Under the pieces are notes generated by a model. The model was not told where the DNA came from, did not search any database, and saw nothing but the letters and a program-made list of their open reading frames with translations. A stretch of 64,000 nt of DNA from Ancylobacter rudongensis (GTDB taxonomy: Bacteria > Pseudomonadota > Alphaproteobacteria > Rhizobiales > Xanthobacteraceae), in assembly GCF_900100155.1 (NCBI RefSeq), contig NZ_FMTP01000007.1:124001-188000 (forward strand), read 5' to 3'. Of this stretch, positions 35,980 to 43,157 are shown one piece after another. A program made the translations under genes and the position numbers. Numbering within the stretch: position 1 is the stretch's first letter; every line of letters starts with the position of its first letter.

Positions 35980-36077
35980 CATCCTTCGAGGCTCGCTTCG
36001 CTCGCACCTCAGGCAGACGTTGCCCTTTAGAACCACGTCATCCTGAGGTGCCGGCCAAAGGCCGGCCTCGAAGGATG
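35980..36077. repeat. Inverted pair of family B repeats between sufD and sufS
   Basis: Two copies face each other: 35980-36019 (CATCCTTCGAGGCTCGCTTC at its left) and 36039-36077 (reverse orientation, with CTCGAAGGATG at its right end). Together they can fold into one long hairpin inside the suf operon. The right copy carries an additional internal palindrome, GCCGGCCAAAGGCCGGC. Confidence 0.8.
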
Positions 36078-36108
36078 TTCGCCCGTGTGGCGCCAGAAAG
36101 GTCGATCG

Positions 36109-37359
36109 ATGACCATCACCCTCCACCCCGCCGTTGCCAACGGCACCTATGATGTCCAGCGCGTGCGGCAGGATTTTCCGATCCTGTCCAAACAGGTCTA
36201 CGGCAAGCCTCTGGTCTATCTCGACAACGCCGCCTCGGCGCAGAAGCCGGTGCAGGTGCTGGACCGGATGCGCTTCGCCTATGAGAACGAATATTCCAAC
36301 GTCCATCGCGGCCTGCACTTCCTCGCCAATGCGATGACCGAGGCCTATGAGGAGGCGCGCGAGCGCTGCCGCGCCTTTCTCGGCGCGCCGACGCTGGATG
36401 AGGTGATCTTCACCCGCTCGGCCACCGGCGCGCTCAACCTGGTCGCCTCCTCGCTCGGCCAGTCGATCGGCGAGGGCGACGAGATCGTGCTCTCGATCAT
36501 GGAGCACCATTCCAACATCGTGCCGTGGAACTATCTGCGCGAGCGCAAGGGCGCGGTGATCAAATGGGCACCGGTGACGGAAGACGGCGCCTTCGACCTC
36601 GACGCGTTCAAGGCCCTGCTGACCGAGCGCACCAAGATCGTCGCCATCACCCATATGTCGAACGTGCTGGGCACAGTGACGCCGATCAAGGAGATCGCCC
36701 GCCTCGCCCACGAGGTCGGCGCGCTGGTGGTGGTCGACGGGTCGCAGTCCGCCGTGCACATGCCGGTGGACGTGGTGGATCTCGACGTCGATTTCTACGC
36801 TGTCACCGGCCACAAGTTGTATGGGCCGACCGGCATCGGCCTGCTCTATGGCAAGCGGGCGCTGCTGGAGAAGATGCCGCCTTACGAGGGCGGTGGCGAG
36901 ATGATCCGCACCGTCACCGAGCAGGGCGTCACCTATGGCGAGCCGCCGCACCGTTTTGAGGCCGGCACGCCGCCGATTGTGCAGGCGATTGGGCTCGGCG
37001 CGGCGCTGGCCTATATGGAGAGCCTCGGGCGGGAGCGCATTGCCGCGCATGAGGCCTCGCTCGGCGCCTATGCCCGCCAGCGGCTGGCGCAGATCAATTC
37101 GGTGCAGGTTTATGGCGACGCGCCGGGCAAGGGCGCCATCTTCGCCTTCGACGTGAAGGGCGCCCATGCGCACGACATCGCCACCGTGATCGACCGCGCT
37201 GGCGTGGCGGTGCGTGCCGGCACCCATTGCGCGATGCCGCTTCTGGGGCGATATGGTGTAACGGCGACGTGCCGGGCGTCGTTCGCCCTCTACAACACGC
37301 ATGAGGAAGTCGACGCTCTCGCCGACGCCCTCATCAAGGCTCAGGATCTTTTCGCATGA
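36109..37359 (+). CDS. sufS: Cysteine desulfurase SufS
   Basis: A group II cysteine desulfurase of 416 residues that supplies sulfur to SufB. It starts MTITLHPAVANGTYDVQRVR, with AAAGG upstream, just after the repeat. The cofactor Lys236 is in VTGHKLYGPTGIG and the catalytic Cys374 in RAGTHCAMPLLGRYGV. It overlaps sufT by the ATGA tetranucleotide, indicating translational coupling. No SufE-like gene is seen nearby in the window. Confidence 0.97.
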   Translation: MTITLHPAVANGTYDVQRVRQDFPILSKQVYGKPLVYLDNAASAQKPVQVLDRMRFAYENEYSNVHRGLHFLANAMTEAYEEARERCRAFLGAPTLDEVIFTRSATGALNLVASSLGQSIGEGDEIVLSIMEHHSNIVPWNYLRERKGAVIKWAPVTEDGAFDLDAFKALLTERTKIVAITHMSNVLGTVTPIKEIARLAHEVGALVVVDGSQSAVHMPVDVVDLDVDFYAVTGHKLYGPTGIGLLYGKRALLEKMPPYEGGGEMIRTVTEQGVTYGEPPHRFEAGTPPIVQAIGLGAALAYMESLGRERIAAHEASLGAYARQRLAQINSVQVYGDAPGKGAIFAFDVKGAHAHDIATVIDRAGVAVRAGTHCAMPLLGRYGVTATCRASFALYNTHEEVDALADALIKAQDLFA

Positions 37360-37730
37360 GCGAAACCCACACGTCCGACAGTCCGAACGCGCCGGCGGTC
37401 CAGTCCGGCATTCCGGAGGAGGAGCTTGTGCGCCTGACCGACGATATCGTCGCGGCGCTCAAGACCGTCTATGACCCGGAAATCCCGGTCGACATCTATG
37501 AGCTCGGGCTCATCTATAAGGTCGACATCGCCGATGACCGCCAGGTCGCGGTCGAGATGACGCTGACCACGCCGAACTGCCCCGCCGCTGCCGAACTGCC
37601 CGGCATGGTGGAAGGCGCGGTGGCCAGCGTGGGCGGCGTCTCCGGCGCCAGCGTCAACCTCACCTTCGATCCGCCCTGGGACCAGGGCCGGATGTCCGAG
37701 GAAGCGCGGCTGGCGCTCAATCTCTGGTGA
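37356..37730 (+). CDS. sufT: SufT, MIP18/DUF59-family Fe-S assembly factor
   Basis: A 124-residue protein of the DUF59 family that assists cluster delivery to targets. The core KTVYDPEIPVDIYELGLIY and the conserved LTTPNCPAAAELP (Cys75) are present, and the C-terminus FDPPWDQGRMSEEARLALNL is characteristic of SUF-operon members. It starts within the sufS stop codon. Confidence 0.95.
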   Translation: MSETHTSDSPNAPAVQSGIPEEELVRLTDDIVAALKTVYDPEIPVDIYELGLIYKVDIADDRQVAVEMTLTTPNCPAAAELPGMVEGAVASVGGVSGASVNLTFDPPWDQGRMSEEARLALNLW

Positions 37731-37740
37731 GCGCGACGTC

Positions 37741-38172
37741 GTGAGCGAAACCCCTGCCGCACCGCCGCTCTCCGGCGTGGTGGAAACCGGCCTCTATGTC
37801 GACGACCTGCCCCGCGCGCGCGACTTCTACGAGCGCGTGCTGGGCCTCCGGCCGATGATCGCGGATGAGCGCTTCTGCGCCTACAATGCCGGACCCGGCA
37901 GCGTGCTGCTGCTGTTCCTGCGCGGCCAGACGCTGGAGCCTGTCGTGATGGCGGAGGGCACCATTCCCCCGCATGACGGCCACGGCCCGCTGCACTATGC
38001 GTTGGCGATCCCGGCGGGCGCGCTGGCCCATTGGGAGCAGCATCTCGCCGTTCAATGCGTGGCGCTGGAGGGACGGGTGAACTGGAAGGGAGGCGGCGTC
38101 AGCCTCTATTTCCGTGATCCCGATGCGAATCTGGTGGAACTGGCGACGCCGGGGCTGTGGCCGAATTATTGA
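37741..38172 (+). CDS. VOC-family (glyoxalase/bleomycin-resistance fold) protein
   Basis: A 143-residue single VOC unit pair (two beta-alpha-beta-beta-beta halves). VVETGLYVDDLPRARDFYERV opens the first half and HYALAIPAGALAHWEQHLAV the second, ending in LYFRDPDANLVELATPGLW. Members are metal-dependent lyases, isomerases or dioxygenases, or binding proteins; the substrate here is unknown. It starts with GTG only 10 bp after sufT, so it is part of the suf transcript, an unusual position between sufT and sufA. A link to metal or oxidative stress is conjecture. Confidence 0.88.
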   Translation: MSETPAAPPLSGVVETGLYVDDLPRARDFYERVLGLRPMIADERFCAYNAGPGSVLLLFLRGQTLEPVVMAEGTIPPHDGHGPLHYALAIPAGALAHWEQHLAVQCVALEGRVNWKGGGVSLYFRDPDANLVELATPGLWPNY

Positions 38173-38198
38173 GGCGGGTGCGTTTGCGTTGTGCGCGT

Positions 38199-38238
38199 CC
38201 TCGCTTGAGGCTCGCTTCGCTCGCACGTCAAGATGACG
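38199..38238. repeat. Degenerate family B repeat
   Basis: The core TGAGGCTCGCTTCGCTCGCA followed by CGTCAAGATGACG matches the family with some mismatches. It lies between the VOC gene and sufA. Confidence 0.6.
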
Positions 38239-38356
38239 TGGCTTGAGCCGGCGATGCCCCTCCGCCTTCGCCCTTGCCTGCGCGCCGCCCATCCCCCATC
38301 TTAGACGATACCGATCCGCCGGCCTTGAACCGGCGTCGATTAGGAGACAGAACACG

Positions 38357-38749
38357 ATGACCCAGCCCCAGACCCGTCCCCGCCCGCAGGTAATGACCCT
38401 CACCGACGCCGCCGCCGAGCGCGTGCGCGCGGTGATCGCCCGTTCGGAGAAGCCGGTGGCCGGCCTGCGCATCGGCATCAAGAATGGCGGCTGTGCCGGC
38501 ATGGAATACACGATGGAATTCGCCGAACAGGCGGGCAAGTTCGATGAAGTTGTCGAGGACAAGGGCGTCAAGGTGCTGATCGACCCCAAGGCGATCCTGT
38601 ACCTGCTCGGCACCCAGATGGACTTCAAGGCCGACAAGCTCTCCGCCCAGTTCGTGTTCAACAACCCGAACCAGACCTCGGCCTGCGGCTGCGGCGAATC
38701 GGTTGCCATCACCCCGGTGCAGCCCGAACCGGCCGACGCCAGCGCCTGA
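38357..38749 (+). CDS. sufA: A-type Fe-S carrier SufA/IscA family
   Basis: A 130-residue HesB/IscA-type carrier that receives and delivers clusters. The three invariant cysteines are visible: Cys46 in KNGGCAGMEYTM, and Cys110 and Cys112 in TSACGCGESV near the C-terminus. The ATG at 38357 has AGGAGA about nine bases upstream; the upstream in-frame extension covers the repeat and is rejected. The gene is 10 bp before the TfoX-N gene. Confidence 0.95.
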   Translation: MTQPQTRPRPQVMTLTDAAAERVRAVIARSEKPVAGLRIGIKNGGCAGMEYTMEFAEQAGKFDEVVEDKGVKVLIDPKAILYLLGTQMDFKADKLSAQFVFNNPNQTSACGCGESVAITPVQPEPADASA

Positions 38750-38759
38750 CCTTCGGGCG

Positions 38760-39107
38760 ATGGACGAGGCCGGCATCGCCGACATCTTCGCCGCCTTCGG
38801 CCCCGTGCGCTGTCGGCGGCTGTTTGGTGGGCTGGGGCTCTACGCCGATGGCGTGATGTTCGGCCTCGCCGTCGACGGGCGCATCTTCCTAAAGACCGAC
38901 CCCGGCTTCGCCGCCGACCTCGCCGCTGCCGGTGCGGAAGCCTTCAGCTATGACCGCAAGGACGGCCGACGGGTGAGCCTGTCTTACTGGTCGCTGCCCG
39001 AGGCGGCGCTCGACGATGGCGAGGTGGCGGCGGCGCTTGCCCACCGCGCGCTCGTCATCGCCCGTGCCGCGGCGGCAGGATCGCCGCGCCGCCCGCGCCT
39101 GCGCTGA
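38760..39107 (+). CDS. TfoX N-terminal domain protein
   Basis: A 115-residue protein consisting of a TfoX-N domain only (FGGLGLYADGVMFGLAVDGR, then FLKTDPGF and FSYDRKDGRRVSLSYWSLPE). It lacks the C-terminal domain of the competence regulator TfoX, so calling it a competence regulator is not justified. It starts 10 bp after sufA and is likely the last suf-operon gene. Its role is unknown. Confidence 0.88.
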   Translation: MDEAGIADIFAAFGPVRCRRLFGGLGLYADGVMFGLAVDGRIFLKTDPGFAADLAAAGAEAFSYDRKDGRRVSLSYWSLPEAALDDGEVAAALAHRALVIARAAAAGSPRRPRLR

Positions 39108-39198
39108 AACGCGCATCGCCGGGGAACCCGTCCGCTGCGTCGGTGTTGCCTGTGGTACCCGGCGGTGCCGGGGTCCCGATGCGCAAGGAGCGGACCGC

Positions 39199-40122
39199 AT
39201 GAACCTCGACACTTTCGGCGACCTCGATGGGCTGGGCGATCTTCTCGTCCTTTACGGGCTCAACGTGATCTATGCGCTGGCGCTGCTGCTCATCGGCTGG
39301 TGGCTGGCGAGCGTCGCCGAGCGGCTGGTCGTGCGCGCCTTCGCTGCGACGCGGCGGGTGGACCCGACCATTGTCGGCTTCCTCTCCAGCGTGGCGCGCT
39401 ACACGGTGCTGGTGTTCGTCGGCTTGGCCGTGCTGCAGCGCTTCGGTATCCAGACCACCAGCCTGATCGCCGTGCTGGGCGCCACCTCGCTGGCGGTCGG
39501 CCTTGCCCTGCAGGGCACGCTGTCCAATGTCGCCGCCGGAGTGATGCTGCTGCTGTTCCGCCCGTTCAAGGTCGGCGATTCCGTCGAGGTCGGCGGCCAG
39601 AGCGGCACCGTGAAGGCGATCACCCTGTTCACCACCGAGCTGGCGGCGGGCGATAATGTGCAGGTGCTGATGCCCAATGGCCGGGTGTGGGGCTCGCCGA
39701 TCGTCAACCGCTCGGTCTATGGCGCGCGCAGCTTCAGCTTCGCGCTGGAACTGAGGCCGGATGCCGATATCGAGGGAGTGATGGAGAAGGGGCTCGCCTT
39801 CCTGCGCGCCGATTCCCGCGTCTCGCAGCAGCCCGGTCCTTCCGCGTCCATCGCAAAAATGGCGCTCGACCGGGTGGAGATCGGCTTTTCCGGCTGGGCC
39901 GCCGCCGGCGATGCCGGCGGGGTGCGTGGCGACCTGATCCGTCGCCTCAGGGACATTATGCGCGCCCCGGCCGCTGCCGCGCCACGCAAGGCGCGCCCAT
40001 CGGCCAAGGAGAGTCAGGTGACGGAGAGCCGGCAGGCGGAGAGCCAGGCGACCGTCGAACTGGCGGAGGCCGGGTCGGCCCTGCCGCGGCCGAAGGCCGG
40101 CGAGCCGTTCAGCCGGCCTTGA
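39199..40122 (+). CDS. Small-conductance mechanosensitive channel, MscS family
   Basis: A 307-residue inner-membrane channel that releases solutes on hypoosmotic shock. Three membrane segments lie at about residues 15-38, 62-82 and 87-115; the pore helix contains GATSLAVGLALQGTLSNVAAG. The beta domain follows (FRPFKVGDSVEVGGQSGTVK, LMPNGRVWGSPIVN). The C-terminal ~40 residues are low-complexity and charged. AAGGAG precedes the ATG at 39199. Its 3' end overlaps the rhlE 3' end by 14 bp on the opposite strand. Confidence 0.94.
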   Translation: MNLDTFGDLDGLGDLLVLYGLNVIYALALLLIGWWLASVAERLVVRAFAATRRVDPTIVGFLSSVARYTVLVFVGLAVLQRFGIQTTSLIAVLGATSLAVGLALQGTLSNVAAGVMLLLFRPFKVGDSVEVGGQSGTVKAITLFTTELAAGDNVQVLMPNGRVWGSPIVNRSVYGARSFSFALELRPDADIEGVMEKGLAFLRADSRVSQQPGPSASIAKMALDRVEIGFSGWAAAGDAGGVRGDLIRRLRDIMRAPAAAAPRKARPSAKESQVTESRQAESQATVELAEAGSALPRPKAGEPFSRP

Positions 40123-41767
40123 TCTTCACCGGCCGCAGCAGGAAGGCCGGCAGGTGCGAGGTATCCGCCGGCTCGTCCATCGGCGCCCGCTCGGAACGGC
40201 GATGAGTGAGGGGCGTCACCGGGGCCCGGGCGGGAGCCGGGGCCTGCTTTTCGCGGGTGCGCTCGCGCGGTTCCCTCGGTTCCCGCGATTCGCGCGGGGC
40301 GGGGGCGGGCGCCGCAGCCACGGGAGCGGCCGCTACAGGCGCGGACTCGCCGTCCTTGCCCCGACCACGACGGCGGGCCGGCTTGGCGGTCGGCTTCACC
40401 GCCTCGTCGGCGACAGCGGCGAGCGGGGCCTCGATTGCCTCGACCGGCACGGGAGCCGCCTCGGCATCGCGGCGACGGGCGGGGCGGGCACCGCGGCTCT
40501 CGCCGCCATCCTCGCGCTCGCGACCGGCGCTGCGACCGCCGCGACCCTTCTCGCGGGCGGGCTTCTCGCGCGATGTCTTCTCGCCAGCGGCCTTCTCGCG
40601 GGTCGGGCGGGCACGCGGCTCGGAAGCCGGCACGCTGTCCAGCCCGGCGCCGTCCTTCCAGTCGATCGGGCGGCCGATCAGCTTCTCGATCGCTGCCAGC
40701 GACTTGACCTCGCCTGCGGTGACGATGGTGAAGGCGGCGCCGGCGCGGCCCGCGCGGCCGGTGCGGCCGATGCGGTGGACATAGTCTTCCGCGTGGTGCG
40801 GCGTGTCATAGTTGAAGACGTGGCTCACGGCGGGAATGTCGAGGCCGCGCGCGGCAACGTCAGACGCCACCAGCAGGGTGGCCTCGCCGGTGCGGAACTG
40901 GTCGAGCGCCTGCATGCGCGAGCGCTGGTCCATGTCGCCATGCAGGCAGACGGCCTTGTAGCCGTGCCGCAGAAGCGACTTGTGCACCACGGCCACTTCG
41001 CTCTTGCGGTTGCAGAAGATGATGCCGTTCTGCAGGTTGTCGGCGGTGTTGATCAGGTGGCGCAGCGTGTCGCGCTTGGTGAAGTCTTCCTTGCCGGAGG
41101 CGACGAGCAGCTGGGTGATCGTCGAGGCGGTGGAAGAGGGGCGCGAGGCTTCGATCTGCACCGGGTTCGACAGGAACTGCGAGACGAGGCGCTGGATCTC
41201 CGGCGGCATGGTGGCCGAGAAGAACAGCGTCTGCCGGGTGAACGGCACCAGCTTGCAGACCCGCTCGATGTCCGGGATGAAGCCCATGTCCAGCATGCGG
41301 TCGGCCTCATCGATGACGAGGATCTCGATGCCGGAGAGCAGCAGGCGGCCACGCTCGACATGGTCGAGCAGCCGGCCCGGCGTGGCGATGAGGATGTCGA
41401 CGCCGCGCAGCAGCTTGGCATCCTGGTCGCCGAAGGAGACGCCGCCGATCAGCAGGGCGACGTTGAGCTTGTGGTTCTTGCCGTAGCGCGTGAAGTTCTC
41501 CTCGACCTGCGCGGCGAGTTCGCGCGTGGGTTCAAGGATCAGCGTGCGCGGCATGCGGGCGCGGGCGCGGCCCTGCTCCAGCAGCGTCAGCATCGGCAGG
41601 GTGAAGGCAGCGGTCTTGCCGGTGCCCGTCTGGGCGAGCCCCAGCACGTCGCGTCGCGCGAGAATGTGCGGGATGGCCTGCGCCTGAATCGGCGTCGGCT
41701 CGGTGTAGCCCGTATCGGCAACGGCCGAGAGCACCTTGTCGCTCAGGCCCAGTTCGTTAAAAGGCAT
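40109..41767 (-). CDS. rhlE: DEAD-box RNA helicase, RhlE type
   Basis: An ATP-dependent RNA helicase of 552 residues. The Q motif is YTEPTPIQAQAIP, motif I AQTGTGKT (residues 46-52), motif Ia PTRELAAQ, motif II VIDEADRMLDMGF, motif III FFSATMP and motif VI HRIGRTGRAGRAG. The C-terminal ~165 residues are a low-complexity tail rich in Arg, Lys, Ala and Glu with RGGRSAGRE-type basic runs, for RNA binding. The start MPFNELGLSDKVLSAVAD is conserved; the open frame upstream is spurious. A good promoter lies 116 bp upstream of the ATG. RhlE helicases act in RNA turnover and cold adaptation. Confidence 0.94.
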   Translation of the reverse strand: MPFNELGLSDKVLSAVADTGYTEPTPIQAQAIPHILARRDVLGLAQTGTGKTAAFTLPMLTLLEQGRARARMPRTLILEPTRELAAQVEENFTRYGKNHKLNVALLIGGVSFGDQDAKLLRGVDILIATPGRLLDHVERGRLLLSGIEILVIDEADRMLDMGFIPDIERVCKLVPFTRQTLFFSATMPPEIQRLVSQFLSNPVQIEASRPSSTASTITQLLVASGKEDFTKRDTLRHLINTADNLQNGIIFCNRKSEVAVVHKSLLRHGYKAVCLHGDMDQRSRMQALDQFRTGEATLLVASDVAARGLDIPAVSHVFNYDTPHHAEDYVHRIGRTGRAGRAGAAFTIVTAGEVKSLAAIEKLIGRPIDWKDGAGLDSVPASEPRARPTREKAAGEKTSREKPAREKGRGGRSAGREREDGGESRGARPARRRDAEAAPVPVEAIEAPLAAVADEAVKPTAKPARRRGRGKDGESAPVAAAPVAAAPAPAPRESREPREPRERTREKQAPAPARAPVTPLTHRRSERAPMDEPADTSHLPAFLLRPVKIKAG

Positions 41768-41882
41768 CTGGATCAATTCTGCGGCTGCGCACCGCACACC
41801 GGCTCCCCGAGCCGTAACCGGGGATGGTTGCATCGTCGTCGCGCGGAGCGCATCAGTCGGATATGGTATGACGACGCGTTGC

Positions 41883-41910
41883 ACCATAGGCATAACGCTC
41901 GGAAAGTCAA
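41883..41910 (-). promoter_or_regulatory. Predicted sigma-70-type promoter of rhlE
   Basis: On the reverse strand TTGACT (41905-41910) and TATGGT (41883-41888) are separated by 16 bp. The start point would be near 41877, giving a leader of ~110 nt; long leaders are common for cold-induced helicase genes. Confidence 0.55.
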
Positions 41911-41986
41911 CGGATTTGGCCGCTGTCAAGGGCATTTCGGCATGTTCCGGCCCCGGTGGCCCTCCCAGGGGAAGGCAGGCCGGGCG

Positions 41987-42463
41987 ATGAGCCGTGCATT
42001 CGTCAAGGAAGACAGCGGTGCCGACACGCTGCCAGAACGCCCGGTGAGCACCAATCGCAACCTCGTTACCCGCCGGGGACTGGCGCAGATCGACGCCGAA
42101 CTGGCGCGCCAGCGCGAGGCCCTTTCCGCAGCCGGCGCCCGGGGCGACCGGGACGCGGTGGCGGCAGCGTCGCGGGAACTGCGCTACTGGTCGGCCCGCC
42201 GGTCCAGCGCCGAGCCGGTCGACCCGCCGGCGGAGGGCGAGGCCATCACCTTCGGCATGGCGGTGACGCTGGAGGATGCGAAAGGCGGGCAGCGCCGCTT
42301 CCGCATCGTCGGCGAGGACGAGGCAGACCCGGCGCAGGGCCGCATCGGCTGGGTCTCGCCCGTGGCCCGCGCCCTGCTGGGCAAATGGATCGGCGACGAG
42401 GTGGCCCTGCCGGCGGGGTCGGTGGAGATTGTCGCCGTCGATCCGCACCCGGAAGAGGCGTGA
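41987..42463 (+). CDS. GreA/GreB-family transcription elongation factor
   Basis: A 158-residue protein starting MSRAFVKEDSGAD, the N-terminus typical of GreB. A shortened helical hairpin (about residues 25-70, RRGLAQIDAELARQREALSA) is followed by the FKBP-like C-terminal domain (ITFGMAVTLEDAKGGQRRFR, GRIGWVSPVARALLGKWIGD). Gre factors rescue backtracked RNA polymerase, with acidic residues at the hairpin tip; here the tip reads AGARGDRDAV, less acidic than usual. Cleavage activity is therefore uncertain, and it may be a Gre-like regulator. It ends 3 bp before the LysE gene. Confidence 0.88.
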   Translation: MSRAFVKEDSGADTLPERPVSTNRNLVTRRGLAQIDAELARQREALSAAGARGDRDAVAAASRELRYWSARRSSAEPVDPPAEGEAITFGMAVTLEDAKGGQRRFRIVGEDEADPAQGRIGWVSPVARALLGKWIGDEVALPAGSVEIVAVDPHPEEA

Positions 42464-42466
42464 GCC

Positions 42467-43102
42467 GTGCTGATCTCCGCGCAAACCCTGCTCGTCTTCG
42501 TGCCGGCCGCGCTGGCGCTGAATCTCACCCCCGGCAATGACATGCTGTTCTGCCTCGGCCAGGGCATGCGCTCGGGCCCGCGCGCCGGCATCGCCGCGAG
42601 CCTCGGCATCGCCACTGGCGTGTTCCTGCACAGCTGCGCGGCGGCGGTCGGGCTGGCGGCGCTGCTGGCGGCTTATCCTGCGGCGTTCGAGGTGCTGCGC
42701 TGGGCCGGCGTCGCCTATCTCGTCTATCTCGCGGTGCAGGCGCTGCGCGGCTCCGGCGGCGTGCTGGCCGCGCCGACCGCGCCGGTACGGGCCTCGGTGA
42801 GCAAGGCCTGGCGGGCGGCGGTGCTGGTCAGCCTGCTCAACCCGAAAGTGGCGGTGTTCGTGCTGGCCTTCCTGCCGCAATTCGTCGACCCCTCGCGCGG
42901 CAGCGCGTTCGCCCAGTTCATGGTGCTGGGCCTCATCCTCAACATCGGCGGCACGGTGATCAACGCGTTGGTAGGCGCCTTCGCCGGCGGGATCGGCCGC
43001 TGGCTGGGCCGTCGCCCGAGCTTTGCCCGTCTGGCGGAGAAGCTCACCGGGTTGCTCTTGCTCGGGATCGCGGCCCGTATAGCATTGGAGCGGCGGGGGT
43101 AG
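42467..43102 (+). CDS. LysE/RhtB-family amino acid exporter
   Basis: A 211-residue inner-membrane protein with about six hydrophobic segments. The family signature LNLTPGNDMLFCLGQGMRSG is near the N-terminus, and NPKVAVFVLAFLPQFVD lies in the second half. These transporters export amino acids such as lysine, threonine or homoserine; the substrate is not predictable. It starts with GTG 3 bp after the gre-like gene, so the two are cotranscribed. Confidence 0.93.
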   Translation: MLISAQTLLVFVPAALALNLTPGNDMLFCLGQGMRSGPRAGIAASLGIATGVFLHSCAAAVGLAALLAAYPAAFEVLRWAGVAYLVYLAVQALRGSGGVLAAPTAPVRASVSKAWRAAVLVSLLNPKVAVFVLAFLPQFVDPSRGSAFAQFMVLGLILNIGGTVINALVGAFAGGIGRWLGRRPSFARLAEKLTGLLLLGIAARIALERRG

Positions 43103-43157
43103 GGAGGAAGGCGGCGCACTGCCGACCGCCGTCCCCGTCGGCACGTGCGGGTGGACG

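Noticed and set aside
38760-39107. Competence regulator TfoX/Sxy.
   Set aside because: Only the N-terminal domain is present; single TfoX-N proteins have no shown competence role.
40154-41986. A long plus-strand extension upstream of the Gre-factor start.
   Set aside because: It is antisense to rhlE; the conserved GreB-like start MSRAFVKE at 41987 is the real beginning.
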